Assembly (NCBI GenBank): GCA_027886185.1
Contig: WOAB01000226.1
Coordinates: 310,001 to 374,000 of the forward strand
Reading direction: 5' to 3'
DNA from: Rheum nobile
Taxonomy: Eukaryota > Streptophyta > Magnoliopsida > Caryophyllales > Polygonaceae
Length of the DNA: 64,000 nucleotides
Each line of letters begins with the position of its first letter. Position 1 is the stretch's first letter. Position numbers and translations under genes: made by a program. Shown here piece after piece: positions 10,490 through 21,079 of this stretch. Below the pieces are notes generated by a model that saw only the letters and a program-made list of their open reading frames with translations, made no database searches and was not told the DNA's origin.

Positions 10490-10910
10490 TAGGGATGAAC
10501 TTCGGTCCAAAACCAGACCGGATCGAAAACCAAATTCGGAAAAAGTATGGACTAAAGGCCGGATCGGAAAATACCGGTCCTGTCTGGTCTCGGTCCCGGT
10601 CCGGTCCCCATCAGACTGGTTTTGGACCAAATTTTATATTTTTTAACAAATATTATAAAACAAACTTTAAAATAATTATACTGTAAATAAATTTAATATA
10701 TATAGTACTATATGAATATATAAATATATAATATTTATAATATACATATAATTTAAATTATATAAGTATTTTGTAAAAAAAACAGTTTGGACCGGAAGAG
10801 AAATCTCAGAATTCTCGGACCGAAGACTGGACCGATTTTCATTCGGTCCGGTCCGGTCCAGACCGAATTGGTAAAAAAATCCGGTCTGGACCGAATTATG
10901 TTGAACCATG
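10490..10910. mobile_element. hAT-like non-autonomous element, 421 bp, in Cassandra LTR B
   Basis: It is flanked by the 8 bp TSD CTTAGAAG (10482-10489 and 10911-10918), the hallmark of hAT insertions. The left end is TAGGGATGAACTTCGGTCC. The right end, reverse complemented, begins CATGGTTCAACATAATTCGG, an imperfect inverted repeat with a nearby GGTCCGGTCC-rich subterminal region on both sides. The centre is AT-rich and non-coding. Its removal restores a 201 bp LTR B. Confidence 0.85.
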
Positions 10911-11483
10911 CTTAGAAGCGCCATCCCATGTCAACCTAGGGATTTCCCAAGAGGTCACCCATCTTGGTAAAACTCTCGTCCTAACATGCTTAATTTCAGA
11001 GTTCTTTGTCCTCACTTGAACCATGAAAAGGAAGAGCTCTTATTGACATGGGTAACACTCTAATCCTTATTAATAATTACAAATCTAGGTGTTACAATCA
11101 CCCTCACTTAAACCCTTGACGACCTCGTCAAGGCCCAAAGACCGCACTATGGGTCGAGCAACCGCCCTTAAGGCCAAGTCCACTCGTAACCGAGAGTCAG
11201 TTCTGATATCATTTGTAAGGCCTGAGGCCTTAGAAGCGCCATCCCATGCCAACCCGAGAACTTCCCACGAGGTCACCCATCCTGGTATTAAGCACTTCAT
11301 AGCATGCTTAACTTCAACGTTCTTTGTCCTCACTTGAACGTGGAAAAGGAAGAGCTCTAGTTGACATGGTTAGCACTCTGATGCGACCCTGCCCTCCATG
11401 ACCACCACAGAAGAAGAGGAAGCCATGAGTCTGAGCTCCCAAGGCCCAGTCACACGATCGAGAGCCAAGGCCATCGCCGCCGC

Positions 11484-11845
11484 CAATGTTCTAAAATTCC
11501 CCGCCTAGGGCCTCCTAGGCCCCGGCTAGGCGCTAGGTGGTCACCTTCCGCCTAGGACCCGCCTAGATCCGCCTAGGCGAGAAGAATCCTCAAATGTTGT
11601 GGAAGCTGCAATATCTTAGAAGATGACGGATGCATTAACATAATTTTGGGTTAGGCTTTGTACAATAAGGCCCATAATGTAATATCAAATCTCATTCCAA
11701 CATAGTTTTATAAAGATTAATGGATTTGGAAGAACATAATCAAATAATCACATGGATCATGCATTAATTTTTAGTCTGCCTAGCCGCCTAGGCGCTAGGC
11801 CCCCCCTCACCGCCCAACTCTCGCCTAACGACTTTTAGAACATTG
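11484..11845. mobile_element. hAT-like MITE, 362 bp, in the gypsy 5' LTR
   Basis: The terminal inverted repeats are CAATGTTCTAAAA, exact over 13 bp. The 8 bp TSD GCCGCCGC lies at 11476-11483 and 11846-11853. The 3' LTR of the same element, at about 19432, gives the empty site GCCGCCAC. The subterminal regions are rich in CGCCTAGGCG words. No transposase is encoded. It inserted after the gypsy element did, because only one LTR has it. Confidence 0.93.
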
Positions 11846-12249
11846 GCCGCCGCCGTGCAATCACTCATCGCACGCGTCATCGTTGGCCAAGGCACACCCG
11901 AGACAGAGCCCGCGCTCAAAGTCCTCGCCACCATCGGCATCGCAGAAGAAGGCCCATTGCCCTCGGACACTGACGCGCCCACTGACGAGCCCAGTCAAGC
12001 TTGACGTGGCCGCTGCTCCCTGTGTCCGCGTCCAATGCCTCGCCGCCACCACGGCGCCTATCCTTAGTCATTTAGAGGTTTATTTGCTAAGTATTGGATA
12101 TTGCTATTTTGAGACATTTCTATTTTTGGTACTTTCTTATTTTAGTAGTTTCCATTTATAGTTCTTTCTATTTTAGGGTGTGTGCCCCACGTGTGTCGCG
12201 TGGGCTAGCCCGTTAGGCAAGACTCGGCCCATCCGAGTCTCGTGTATAC

Positions 12250-12257
12250 TATTTAAG
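12250..12257 (+). promoter_or_regulatory. TATA-like box in gypsy 5' LTR
   Basis: TATTTAAG followed by GCCAACTTGG. The same motif is at 19836-19843 in the 3' LTR. The related LTR at 52950 has a canonical TATAAAAG (53318-53325) at the equivalent place, which supports the assignment. Confidence 0.6.
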
Positions 12258-12872
12258 GCCAACTTGGTCTACTTTGTTTCCTTACGTCTAAATTAATCAA
12301 AGCTTAAGTTTGAGTGCCAATTGCCTCCTTCCTTTGATCGAACGTCAACCCTATCTCTGTCTTCGCATCTCTTTCACTCCGCCGCCGCCGCTACATCAAC
12401 GCTTGATCCGTCGAGCAAGTCTATCTTCGCATCTCCTTCACTCTGCCGCCGCCGACGCTACGGCAAAGCTTGACCTTCAAGCAACCAATCGCTTTCCATC
12501 GCACCCAGTCCACCATCGCCGTCGCTTGCTCCATTTCTCGCGTCATCAGCTTCGCTATCGCACCCACCATCGCACCCACTCCATTGCTCGTGTCATCGTG
12601 AGTGCCATCATCATCGCCTTCGCCACCGCCATCACTGTCGTGACACCCACTCCATCGCCACCGGGTTCGCTCCTCCACCGTGTCAGTAAACCTCTAAAGT
12701 TACTGTTCACGTATGTGCATCCCATTGTCATCCTTTTGTGCAATTCAACAAGGGTTTCACCCAAGGTTTCCACGACAGGCTTGACAACAAGAGACGTGTG
12801 ACTTCCTACCCAAGACTAGGCCTAGCGCCGCCTTCGACACTTGACCATCATCAGAGGCAAGAACGCATCAAC

Positions 12873-12886
12873 TGGCATCAGAGCCC
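12873..12886 (+). other. Primer-binding site, initiator-Met tRNA type
   Basis: TGGCATCAGAGCCC starts two bases after the 5' LTR. It is complementary to the 3' end of plant initiator methionine tRNA apart from one base. About 790 bp of T-rich leader follows before gag. Confidence 0.85.
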
Positions 12887-13679
12887 AGCAGTCTTGTAAG
12901 TCACTATCTCAAGTCTTGACTTTGTTCACAATTTTTTTTCTTGTCCATCATCCTTGCTTCTGCATAATCAAAAAAAAAAAAGATTGAAACTTTCCTTGTC
13001 CAATCGGTTTCGCAAGGCAAGCCCTTGGCCGATTTTTTTTTCTTGCCCTCCAAGTATTGGTGTGTTTGGTAACTTTGGATATCTTGCATGCTTGAGTGAT
13101 TATTTCCTTATTTCTTGCGTTGATTTTGTTTCCATATCTTGCTTGATTTGCTTTTTAGGTTGTTAGCCGAAATTTCCATCTATAAGCATATCAAATCTTA
13201 TCTTCTTTTCTCTCTCCTATCTCTAAGATCTCGCTTGATCTTTTCTTGTTATTTTTTATTTTGTTTCCTTATCCGGTATCTCAAAAAGTCAAAGACTAGA
13301 TATTTGGGTATTAAAAAAAAAACCGGTTATTAAAAAAAATATATATTACAAAAAAGGCAACCGAGTTAGGGAAAACCAAAATAAGGCAACCCTAACAACC
13401 CACTCGCTTCGGCCTAGGCTCATCTTCTACACCTCTTCGCCGTCTAGGTTAACCCTAGAAGGTAGGTCTCGCTAGTTTGGTTACTTGTTTGCGTTTGTTT
13501 TAGGGTTTTAATTGCTTAATCTTGCTTGATTGACATCTTTGCTTTTCACACCACAACTTGTGTCTAGCCTTAGCCGCCCTCACGACAAGCTGATTAGCCT
13601 TCCCTTACGTGAACTTTGTTGGCTTGACTAGTGATTGCTTGATTGTTGTTGCTTGTGTCTTTTGTTCGTTTTTACTCCT

Positions 13680-15184
13680 ATGTCTAGTCATATTGCTATA
13701 GGTAGCATGACATACCATACACAGTCTACTGGAGACAGCAACGGCGCCAACAACAACCCACAACACCCCGCTTTGGTTCCACACCAAGATCCACCACATG
13801 ATGCTCCAATCTTAGAGCTTTCGGATGAGCAAAGAGAAATCCAAGATCTTTGACAACAAGAGGCTCAACTCCAAGCCATGCAGCGAGTCGCCCCAGTCGT
13901 GCCCACACCGACGCCCATGATCCCCATGGACGCACCGGCTGCGCTGTGCCACACTGAAGCCGACCCCAGCCATGCACGCGTGGACAAAGCCAAGGGATTG
14001 ATGCCCTCAACTTCGAACCTTCAACCATGCCTCCAAAGGATCCAATCCGTGATCGAGATCCGACAAGGCTTTGTGTCGCCGCGTGACCGCTACAAGCCGC
14101 GCGCCACACTTGCAGGCTACGACACCAGCTCCGACCGCGCCGACGACTCCCAAGGTGAGTTTTCTGAGCCCTATGATTTTGATGACAGGTACGCCTCTAG
14201 GCGCTCCCACATACGTGAGCCTTCCTCGGCGCCGTGTGATAGCCGAGCCCGCCGCCACGAGATTGGCATCGGCGCGCTGCGAAGACCCAGTCGACAAACG
14301 CGACGCGAAGACACGCGTTTGAGGGAACCTGCTCCCACACCCATTCCGTTCGACGTCAACGAGCATCTTGGCCACCAGAGTGCACGAACCCCGCGTTACG
14401 GCTCTGACGGCTACGGCTCCACGACGCCAACCATCCATGATGATTTTGAGGAGTTCGATGATGAAGAGCTTGAGGACTCAGGTATGATCAATCCTGGCTC
14501 TTTCCACCCTCCTCTTGGTGATCCTATTGAGTTGCAGGACCGCCCTGCAGACTGGATTCCCCCGCCACACCAACAAGCCCAAGGTGCCATGGATCGTGAC
14601 ACTCACGGCGAGCGCCGTGATGCCATGCCACGCGACTTTCGTCATCGCGCCGACAACGATGCCCAGCCGCGACAGTGATGCCGCGATGATGGCTACGCGC
14701 CCCATGATGAATTCGCCCACGGCGATGCCCACGGAGGCCGTAAAAGGCGACAACTTGGCCGCGTTCAACCCCCTGCATTACGCGCCTACCAGAATCCCCT
14801 CTTCGCCGCCACGCCACACAACGCGCCCCAGCAAGCGCCACTCGCGCCTCGCTACCAACGCCATGAGGTTAAGGTAAAGATCGAACACTTTCTTGGTGAA
14901 TATGATCCTGCCATTTTTCTTGAATGGGTGCATGCCACTGAGTATACCTTGAGTTATTGCCACATCCCCCCTGAGGAGCATGTCGACGCCGCCACGTTGC
15001 ACTTCCGAGGCGCCGCCCGTGTATGATGGCATAGATTTATTGACGACCGCATCCGATGCCATCTCGCTCCCATCACCGAGTGGCCACAGTTGGTCTATGT
15101 CATGACCAAGAAGTATGTCCCCGCCGATTACAGAAATCAAATGCGGATGGAGATCGCCATGGCTCTCCAAGACTCCTATTGAGT
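13680..15184 (+). pseudogene. Ty3/gypsy gag, N-terminal and capsid region
   Basis: The first in-frame ATG is at 13680. One frame runs to about 15180 with stops TGA at 13851, 14676 and 15024, then shifts because of a small deletion near 15165-15175. Recognisable gag blocks are PILELSDEQ, RIQSVIE, VKVKIEHFLGEYDPAIFLEW (about 14870-14930), the FRGAARV-WH capsid block (about 15010), and RNQMRMEIAM. The homologous copy at 61440-63030 aligns along its length. Two of the stops replace CGA or TGG codons retained in the other copy or in the family. Gag builds the particle; this one is truncated. Confidence 0.85.
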
Positions 15185-16245
15185 TTTTCTCGCAATTGGA
15201 GGACATGTACTACAAGGCCAGTATTAGTGTCGCCCCTTCGACGCTAAGGATGAAGTTTTTGAGTGGCTTGAACGCTCCCATCCGAGACCAACTTGAGATC
15301 TTGCCCATCAAGGATCTCAACACATTGACCCACACGGCGATGCAACTCCACAACCAACTCAACCGCCGTAAGCAATATACTTGGAAATCTGGCCAACGCA
15401 GGTATGACTCGACCCCCAGTCAATCTGTTTCTACTAATGTGCATAACCCCGCCTCAGGCACAGCTGCATCTAGCCAAGGCCGCCAGCCAAAGCCCGCGAC
15501 GCAACCTACAGCCAGCCGCACGCCCGCGCCCAGGATTTCATCAACGAGCACTGAGCGTGCGTGTGATTTAGAGTGTTACAAGTGTGGAGGCAGGGGTCAC
15601 TACAAGAAGGATTGCCCTAATTCGAAGAAGGTGCTCTTCTCCTCCGCAACCGCCGGCTATGAGTCCTACGAGGAGGACGAGGCCCCACTAGAGGCCATAG
15701 AGGAAGGCATAGAAGACGTCGAGGACACCTATGAGTGTGAGGTTGCCGCGCTCCATGCGGGCATGCCACTGAGCCTAGTGACAAGGCGCATCCTCACCGT
15801 CAAGGAAGCGAGCTTAGTTGACCAACGCGAGAACTTGTTCCATACAAGATGTCTCATCAAAACGGCTTCTTTGAGTGTCATCATCGACGCAGGTAGTTGC
15901 TGCAACATCGTAAATGAAAGAGTGGTGCAGCACTTCGACTTGCCCACCACACCACATTCGCATCCATACGCCCTCCAGTGGATCTCCTCGAGCCCTGGTA
16001 ACACAGTATCTCTCCAATGCTTAATTTCCTTCTCTATTGGTCAATATTGTGATTCCATTCTTTGTGATGTCATTGCAATGGACGCCATGCGTCTCTTGCT
16101 TGGGCACCCATGGCAATTCGACAGTCGCGTGCTCCATGATGGCTATTTAAACAAATATGTGTTTACTTACCACGGGAAGCACGTCACATTATTACCAATG
16201 TCTCCCCATGAGATCTTGCAGGACCAGGTTGAGAGAGATCGCTAG
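15115..16245 (+). pseudogene. Ty3/gypsy gag zinc knuckle and protease
   Basis: This open frame of 376 codons begins in the C-terminal capsid region (EFFSQLEDMYYKASISVAPS), carries one CCHC zinc knuckle CYKCGGRGHYKKDC (about residues 153-166), an acidic spacer, and then a retropepsin-like protease with LSVIIDAGSCCNIVN (about residues 252-266) and LLGHPWQFDSRVLHDGY. The catalytic triplet reads DAG, while the related copy at 63665 has DGG, the usual form in this plant group. The upstream edge is a frameshift, so the ATG is not a natural start. The TAG at 16243 separates it from polymerase sequence in the same frame. Confidence 0.88.
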
Positions 16246-18537
16246 AAGGCCATCGAGGCCGCCACTACAAGGCCTGAAGAGACGCGAGCGGCCATGCCAA
16301 AGCAAAACTCCTCCAATTCTGGCAATTTTCCGTCTCACCCAAGCACTGCATCCAAGAAGTCGAACGCCATAGGTGGGCCACCTAGTGCCTCCCTGCATCA
16401 TGATAGTGCCTCCAACACTGCCGCTAGGAAGGCCAAACAGAGGCCCGCTGAGACCTGGCCAGGCAATCCACATTCTGGCTCGAGCACTGGTGCCCACACA
16501 CCCAGTGCCGCACAAAAATCACCCAGTGCCTTGCATCCTTCATAGTTGGTCGTTCGATCACCGTAGACGCCACCATTGCAAGGCCGTTGTGAGCACAGAC
16601 TGCTTCTTGCGCGGCCCAGCGACCTCACTGCCACCTTGATTAGCAAGGCGCCTTGTTTTCTGTTGGTGCCCACTCCATGCATCCCTAAGACACCCGTTGC
16701 CAAGCCATTGCCGCCCACCATCGCCGCTTTGCTCGCCGACTTCGATGATGTGTTTCCAGAGGCGCTTCCACAGGGCCTCCCTCCTTTGCGAGGCATTGAG
16801 TACCAAATCCACTCGGTGCTTAGTGCCTCCCTGCCCAACCGCGCCGCCTATCGCGTCGGCCCTGAGGAGACCAAGGAGTTGCAGCGCCAGGTGCAGGAGC
16901 TCTTGGATCGTGGCTACGTGAGGGAATCCCTAAGCCCTTGTGCTGTGCCTGTGATCCTTGTGTCCAAAAAGGATGGCTCATGACGCATGTGTGTTGACTG
17001 CCGTTCCATCAAGCAAATCACCGTGAAGTATATGCACCCAATACCGCGCCTAGACGACATGCTTGATGAACTCCATAGTGTAACCCTCTTCTCTAAGATT
17101 GACTTGAAGAGCGGCTATCACCAGATTCACATGAAGGAAGGTGATGAGTGGAAGACCGCCTTCAAGACCAAGTATGGGCTCTATGAGTGGCTCGTCATGC
17201 CTTTTGGGCTCACCAATGCCCCCAGCACATTCATGAGATTGATGAACCACGTTTTGAGAGCATTTCTGGGGAAGTTTATGGTCGTTTATTTCGATGACAT
17301 TCTTATTTATTCATGTAGCCTTGATGACCAAGTCGAGCACCTTAGGCTTGTGTTAGAGTGCTTGAGACGTGAGAGCTTGTATGCCAACCTTGGCAAGTGT
17401 CGCTTTTGCTCGGACACAACGAATTTCCTAGGCTACGTGGTGTCTAAGGACGGCTTGCGCGTTGACAAAGACAAGGTCAAGGCCATTAGAGAGTGGCCTA
17501 CGCCGACTACACCGACCATGGTATGTAGCTTCCTTGGCCTTGCTAGATTTTATAGGCGCTTTGTGCGAGATTTCAGCTCCATCGCCGCGCCTTTGCATGA
17601 GCTTACCAAGAAGGGAGCCATGGTGACTTGGCTTGAGGCCCACGAGAAGGCATTCACGGCATTGAAGGAAGCCTTGTGCCATGCTCCACTTCTCCAGCTC
17701 CCTGACTTTGCCAAGCACTTCGAGGTGGAGTGTGACGCGTCCGATGTCGGCATTGGAGGCGTCTTGCACCAGGAGAGGCGGCCCATAGCCTATTTCAGTG
17801 AGAAGCTCACATGGGACACCTTGAACTACCCCACCTATGACAAGGAGCTTTACGCACTCGTTCGTGTGCTCAAGACGTGGCAACACTATCTTTGGCCACG
17901 AGAGTTCGTGATTCACAGTGACCACGCCGCACTGAGCTACTTGAAGATCCAAGCCCACATCAACCGAAGGCATGCTCGTTGGGTGGAGTTCCTTGGGACG
18001 TTTCCCTACGTCGTGGTCCACAAGAAGGGAAAGGATAATGCGATAGCCGACGCCCTTTCTCGCATGTATGTTCTCTTGACTCATGTTCAAACTAAGGTTC
18101 TAGGCTTTGCTTTGATTAAGGAATTATATGTGCTTGATCCTTTCTTTGCCCCTATATTCGAGCATTGCCTTAAGGATCGCGAGTTTGAGACCTATTTTCT
18201 ATGTGAGGGTTACTTGTACAAAGCAGGCCGCCTATGCATTCCTAGATCATCCATTATGCACTTGCTTATCCAGGAAGCCCATGATGGCCGTGGCCACTTT
18301 GGAGTTGCCAAAACCCTAGTCGCGCTTAGGGAACACTTCTTTTGGCCATGCATGACCCATCAAGTGACCCGCTACTGTAAGAGTTGTGTGACTTGCCAGC
18401 GAGCCAAAGCCAAATCTAGTCCATACGACCTCTACACCCCCCACTACCCATCCCTGCCGGCCCTTGGGAAGACCTTTCCATGGATTTCATTCTGGGTTTG
18501 CCCCTCTTGCGTCGAGGTAAGGACTCTATCTTTGTGA
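16246..18537 (+). pseudogene. Ty3/gypsy reverse transcriptase, RNase H and integrase N-terminus
   Basis: It lies in the same frame as the protease, with stops at 16243, 16543, 16564 and 16981. The RT region has LPNRAAYRVGPEE, then VDCRSIKQITVKYMHPIPRL, SKIDLKSGYHQIHM, MPFGLTNAPSTFM and the catalytic YFDDILIYS (about 17287). RNase H shows CDASDVGIGGVL, YDKELYALV and HSDHAALSYL. Integrase begins with the zinc-binding HDGRGH...CKSCVTC set near 18280-18395. The frame is lost just after 18455, where a small deletion precedes the integrase core. The 516-codon stretch 16987-18537 is fully open, so the decay is moderate. Confidence 0.9.
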
Positions 18538-19358
18538 TTGTGGATAGGTTTTCTAAGATGGCCCATTTTGTAGTTTATAAGACCACCCATAGTGCTAGTG
18601 AGATAGCCGATTTATTCTTTGAGCACATGGTGTGTCTTCATGGAGTCCCTCAGACTATTGTGAGTGATAGGGATTCTAAGTTTGTTGGCCATTTTTGGAG
18701 AACACTTTGGGGGAAGCTAGGTACCAAACTCTTATTCTCCACTAGCTACCATCCCCAAACCGATGGCCAAACCGAGGTGACTAATAGAACCCTAGGAGCC
18801 CTCCTTCGCACCATGCTCAAGGACAACCCTAGGCGTTGGGAGGACTTACTATCTATTGTCGAGTTTTCTTGTAACAGGTGCACACACTCGACGACCAAGC
18901 TCACCCCCTTCGAGATTGTCTACGGCCGGAACCCATTGACGTCGTTAGACATGCTGCCGCGCCCACTGTAGGACCCATAGCACATCACCGTGGCCAACTG
19001 CGCCGAACAGGTCCAAGAGCTCCACCAGTGGACGCGCGCGCAGCTCGAGCGTCGAGCTTCACAATATGCCTCGCAGTACAACCATGGCCGTCGCCGCGTC
19101 GTGTTTGCACCCGAAGACCTTGTCTGGGTGCACTTGCGAAAGGAAAGATTCCCCTCGCGGCGAAAGCACAAATTAGCCCCTCGCGGTGATGGCCCATTCC
19201 GCGTGATCAAGACCATTGGGGATAATGCCTACCAACTTGAGCTCCATGCCGACTTTGGAGTCCATGCGACCTTCAACGTCACCGACTTGACACCCTATGT
19301 GGAGCCCGAGTTTGATGATGGTGAAGTGGGGAGGGTGATGCGACCCTGCCCTCCATGA
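18480..19358 (+). pseudogene. Ty3/gypsy integrase core and C-terminus, frame running into the 3' LTR
   Basis: It continues integrase in a new frame: MDFILGLPLLRRGKDSIFVI (first D), DRDSKFVGHFW (second D), then TDGQTEVTNRTLG with the catalytic E. Two stops at about 18969-18977 interrupt it. The C-terminal region (18990-19358) shows DLVWVHLRKERFP, the GPFRVIKTIGDNAYQLEL GPY-type module and FNVTDLTPY. There is no chromodomain. The frame crosses the polypurine tract and the LTR start at 19336 and stops at 19358 with MRPCPP. An overlapping ATG in the LTR then opens a frame with a TRSRAK-like motif in the 5' LTR copy. Confidence 0.88.
19323..19335 (+). other. Polypurine tract
   Basis: GAAGTGGGGAGGG lies immediately before the 3' LTR and is the expected plus-strand primer. 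It also lies within the integrase reading frame. Confidence 0.85.
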
Positions 19359-20445
19359 CCGCCACAAAAGAAGAGGAAGCCATGAGTCTGCGCTCCCAAG
19401 GCCAGTCACACGATCGAGTGCCAAGGCCATCGCCGCCACCGTGCAATCACTCATCGCACGCGTCATCGCTAGCCAAGGCACACCCGAGACAAAGCCCGTG
19501 CTCAAAGTCCTTGCCACCATCGGCATCGCAGAAGAAGGCCCATCGCCCTCGGACACTGACACACCCACTGACGAGCCCAGTCAAGCTTGATGTGGCCACT
19601 GCTCCCTGTGTCCGCGTCAAATGCCTCGCTGCCACCACGACGTCTATCCTTAGTCATTTAGAGGTTTATTTGCTAAGTATTGGATATTGCTATTTTGAGA
19701 CATTTAAATTTTTGGTACTTTCTTGTTTTAGTAGTTTCCATTTATAGTTCTTTCTATTTTAGGGTGTGTGCTCCACGTGTGTCGCATGGGCTAGCCCGTT
19801 AGGCAAGACTCCGCCCATCCGAGTCTCGCGTATACTATTTAAGGCCAACTTGGTCTATTATGTTTCCTTACGTCTAAATTAATCAAAGCTTAAGTTTGAG
19901 TGCCAATTGCCTCCTTCCTTTGATCGGACGTCAACCCTATCTTTGTCTTCGCATCTCCTTCACTCCGCCGCCGACGCTACGACAACGCTTGATCCGTCGA
20001 GCAAGTCTATCTTCGCATCTCCTTCACTCCGCTGCCGCCGACGTTACGACAAAGCTTGACCTTCAAGCAACCAATCACTTTCCATCGCACCCGCTATCGC
20101 ACCCAGTCCACCATCACCGCCGCTTGCTCCATCGCCCGCGTCATCGGCTTCGCTATCGCTATCGCACCCACTCCATCGCTCGTGTCATCGCGAGTGTCAT
20201 CGTCATCGCCTTTGCCACCTCCATCGCTGTCGTGACACCCACTCCACCGCCACCGGGTCAGTAAACCTTTAAAGTTACTGTTCACATACGTGCATCCCAT
20301 TGTCATCCTTTCGTGCAATTCAACAAGGGTTTCACCCAAGGTTTCCACGGCAGGCTTGACAATGAGAGACGTGTGACTTCCTACCCAAGACTAGATCCAG
20401 CGCCGCTTTCGACACTTGACCATCATCGGAGGCAAGAACGCATCA
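19336..20445 (+). repeat. 3' LTR of the Ty3/gypsy element (1,110 bp)
   Basis: TGATGCG...CGCATCA, followed by the CACTC TSD. Unlike the 5' LTR it lacks the MITE, and it has a one-base deletion near 19400 that shifts the short LTR frame. In the 5' LTR that frame reads MTTTEEEEAMSLSSQG and then a VTRSRAKAI motif, like the C-terminal tail of pol in related plant gypsy elements. Confidence 0.9.
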
Positions 20446-20487
20446 CACTCTAATCTTTATAAAAGATTACAAATCTAGGGTGTTACA

Positions 20488-20857
20488 AACTCATCCCAAG
20501 CCATTATGGAACCTTGAGGTAGAGCCTTAAACCAAGCCTTAGCTCTATTTTGTAGAAAGAATGAGAAAGCACGCAACATAAGCGCATCCTGGGACACCTC
20601 ATGAGTCTTCTTTGTGTCCATCAAATATGTAAAAGTATTTAGATGCTGGTATGGATTTGAAATGGTAGACTTCCAAACTGATTTTGTTGAACCATGTTGT
20701 TAAGAGAAGGTTTCAGTTCAAAATTTCGGGCATGTATAAGAGGTCGGATCACACCAGAAATAGGACCAAGGTGATTTGGCATCACATAATCACCTATCAT
20801 CATTGGGGCAACTTAAAGTTGTCGATCATTATCGTTCTCTTGTGTATCGTCAGCCAT
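20488..20857 (-). pseudogene. Athila-like gag, N-terminal part
   Basis: The minus-strand start ATG at 20857-20855 opens MADDTQENDNRQL. Further blocks are NFELKPSLNNMVQQNQFG and MLRAFSFFLQNRAKAWFKAL, ending in PQGSIMAWDE at the Cassandra junction, where it continues at 10147. There are several frameshifts. The order (LTR, Asp-type primer site, leader, gag) is normal for Athila. Confidence 0.82.
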
Positions 20858-21055
20858 TGCTTGTTCTCTGGCTTTTCATTGTTGCCTTCTTCTTAGGCAA
20901 AAAGTACTCTCAGGTTCGGGATCGTAGCCGTTGAGATTATAAGCGTTCAAGACTCTTCGCATCAAAAGAAACCAAACATAAAACCAAAGACACAAAAAAT
21001 AAAAAAAATGACTTTGTTGAACTAGTTGTAAGAAAACAACTCATACTAGCAATAG

Positions 21056-21073
21056 TCTCCCACAACGGCGCCA
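21056..21073 (-). other. Primer-binding site, Asp-tRNA type (Athila)
   Basis: TGGCGCCGTTGTGGGAGA on the minus strand, six bases after the LTR end (CCTATCA). This primer site is characteristic of Athila elements. The leader to the gag ATG (20858-21055) is A-rich and non-coding. Confidence 0.85.
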
Positions 21074-21079
21074 AAAACT

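Larger units (their letters stand above)
11379..12870 (+). repeat. 5' LTR of the Ty3/gypsy element (1,492 bp including a MITE)
   Basis: It is bounded by TGATGCGACC and GAACGCATCA, followed two bases later by the primer-binding site. It is longer than the 1,110 bp 3' LTR mostly because of the 362 bp MITE at 11484-11845. A TATA-like TATTTAAG lies at 12250-12257. The start of the LTR contains a short open frame described at the 3' LTR. Confidence 0.9.
11379..20445 (+). mobile_element. Full-length Ty3/gypsy LTR retrotransposon, chromovirus/CRM-like
   Basis: LTRs at 11379-12870 and 19336-20445 begin TGATGCG and end CGCATCA. The TSD is CACTC at 11374-11378 and 20446-20450, and the insertion lies inside Cassandra LTR A. 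The order is LTR, primer-binding site, gag with zinc knuckle, protease, reverse transcriptase, RNase H, integrase, polypurine tract, LTR. I see no chromodomain, and the pol frame appears to continue into the 3' LTR. That arrangement and the protein style suggest the CRM-like group of chromoviruses, but this is inference. Stops and at least two frameshifts make it non-autonomous now. The same family recurs at 52950-53639 and 61440-64000. Confidence 0.9.
10148..20487 (-). mobile_element. Cassandra TRIM retrotransposon, three LTRs and two internal domains, host of nested insertions
   Basis: On the minus strand the element reads TGTAACACC(C/T)...GGCCTTACA, the ends of Cassandra LTRs, which carry a 5S-rRNA-derived Pol III promoter. 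Order on the minus strand: LTR A (20487-20451 plus 11378-11214), internal 1 (11213-11097), LTR B (11096-10919 plus 10489-10467), internal 2 (10466-10350), LTR C (10349-10148). Each LTR is about 202 bp and each internal domain is 117 bp. The TSD is AACTC at 10143-10147 and 20488-20492. It is non-coding and depends on autonomous elements for replication. A hAT-like element splits LTR B and a 9 kb Ty3/gypsy element splits LTR A. Confidence 0.9.

Noticed and set aside
12310..12801. A 163-codon plus-strand protein in the gypsy LTR
   Set aside because: It is LTR U5-like, CT-rich low-complexity sequence. The 3' LTR copy (19896-20264) has a different end and no domain, and the proper element genes lie elsewhere.
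17428..18090. Minus-strand 220-codon frame
   Set aside because: It is antisense to RT and RNase H, which have all expected motifs on the plus strand.
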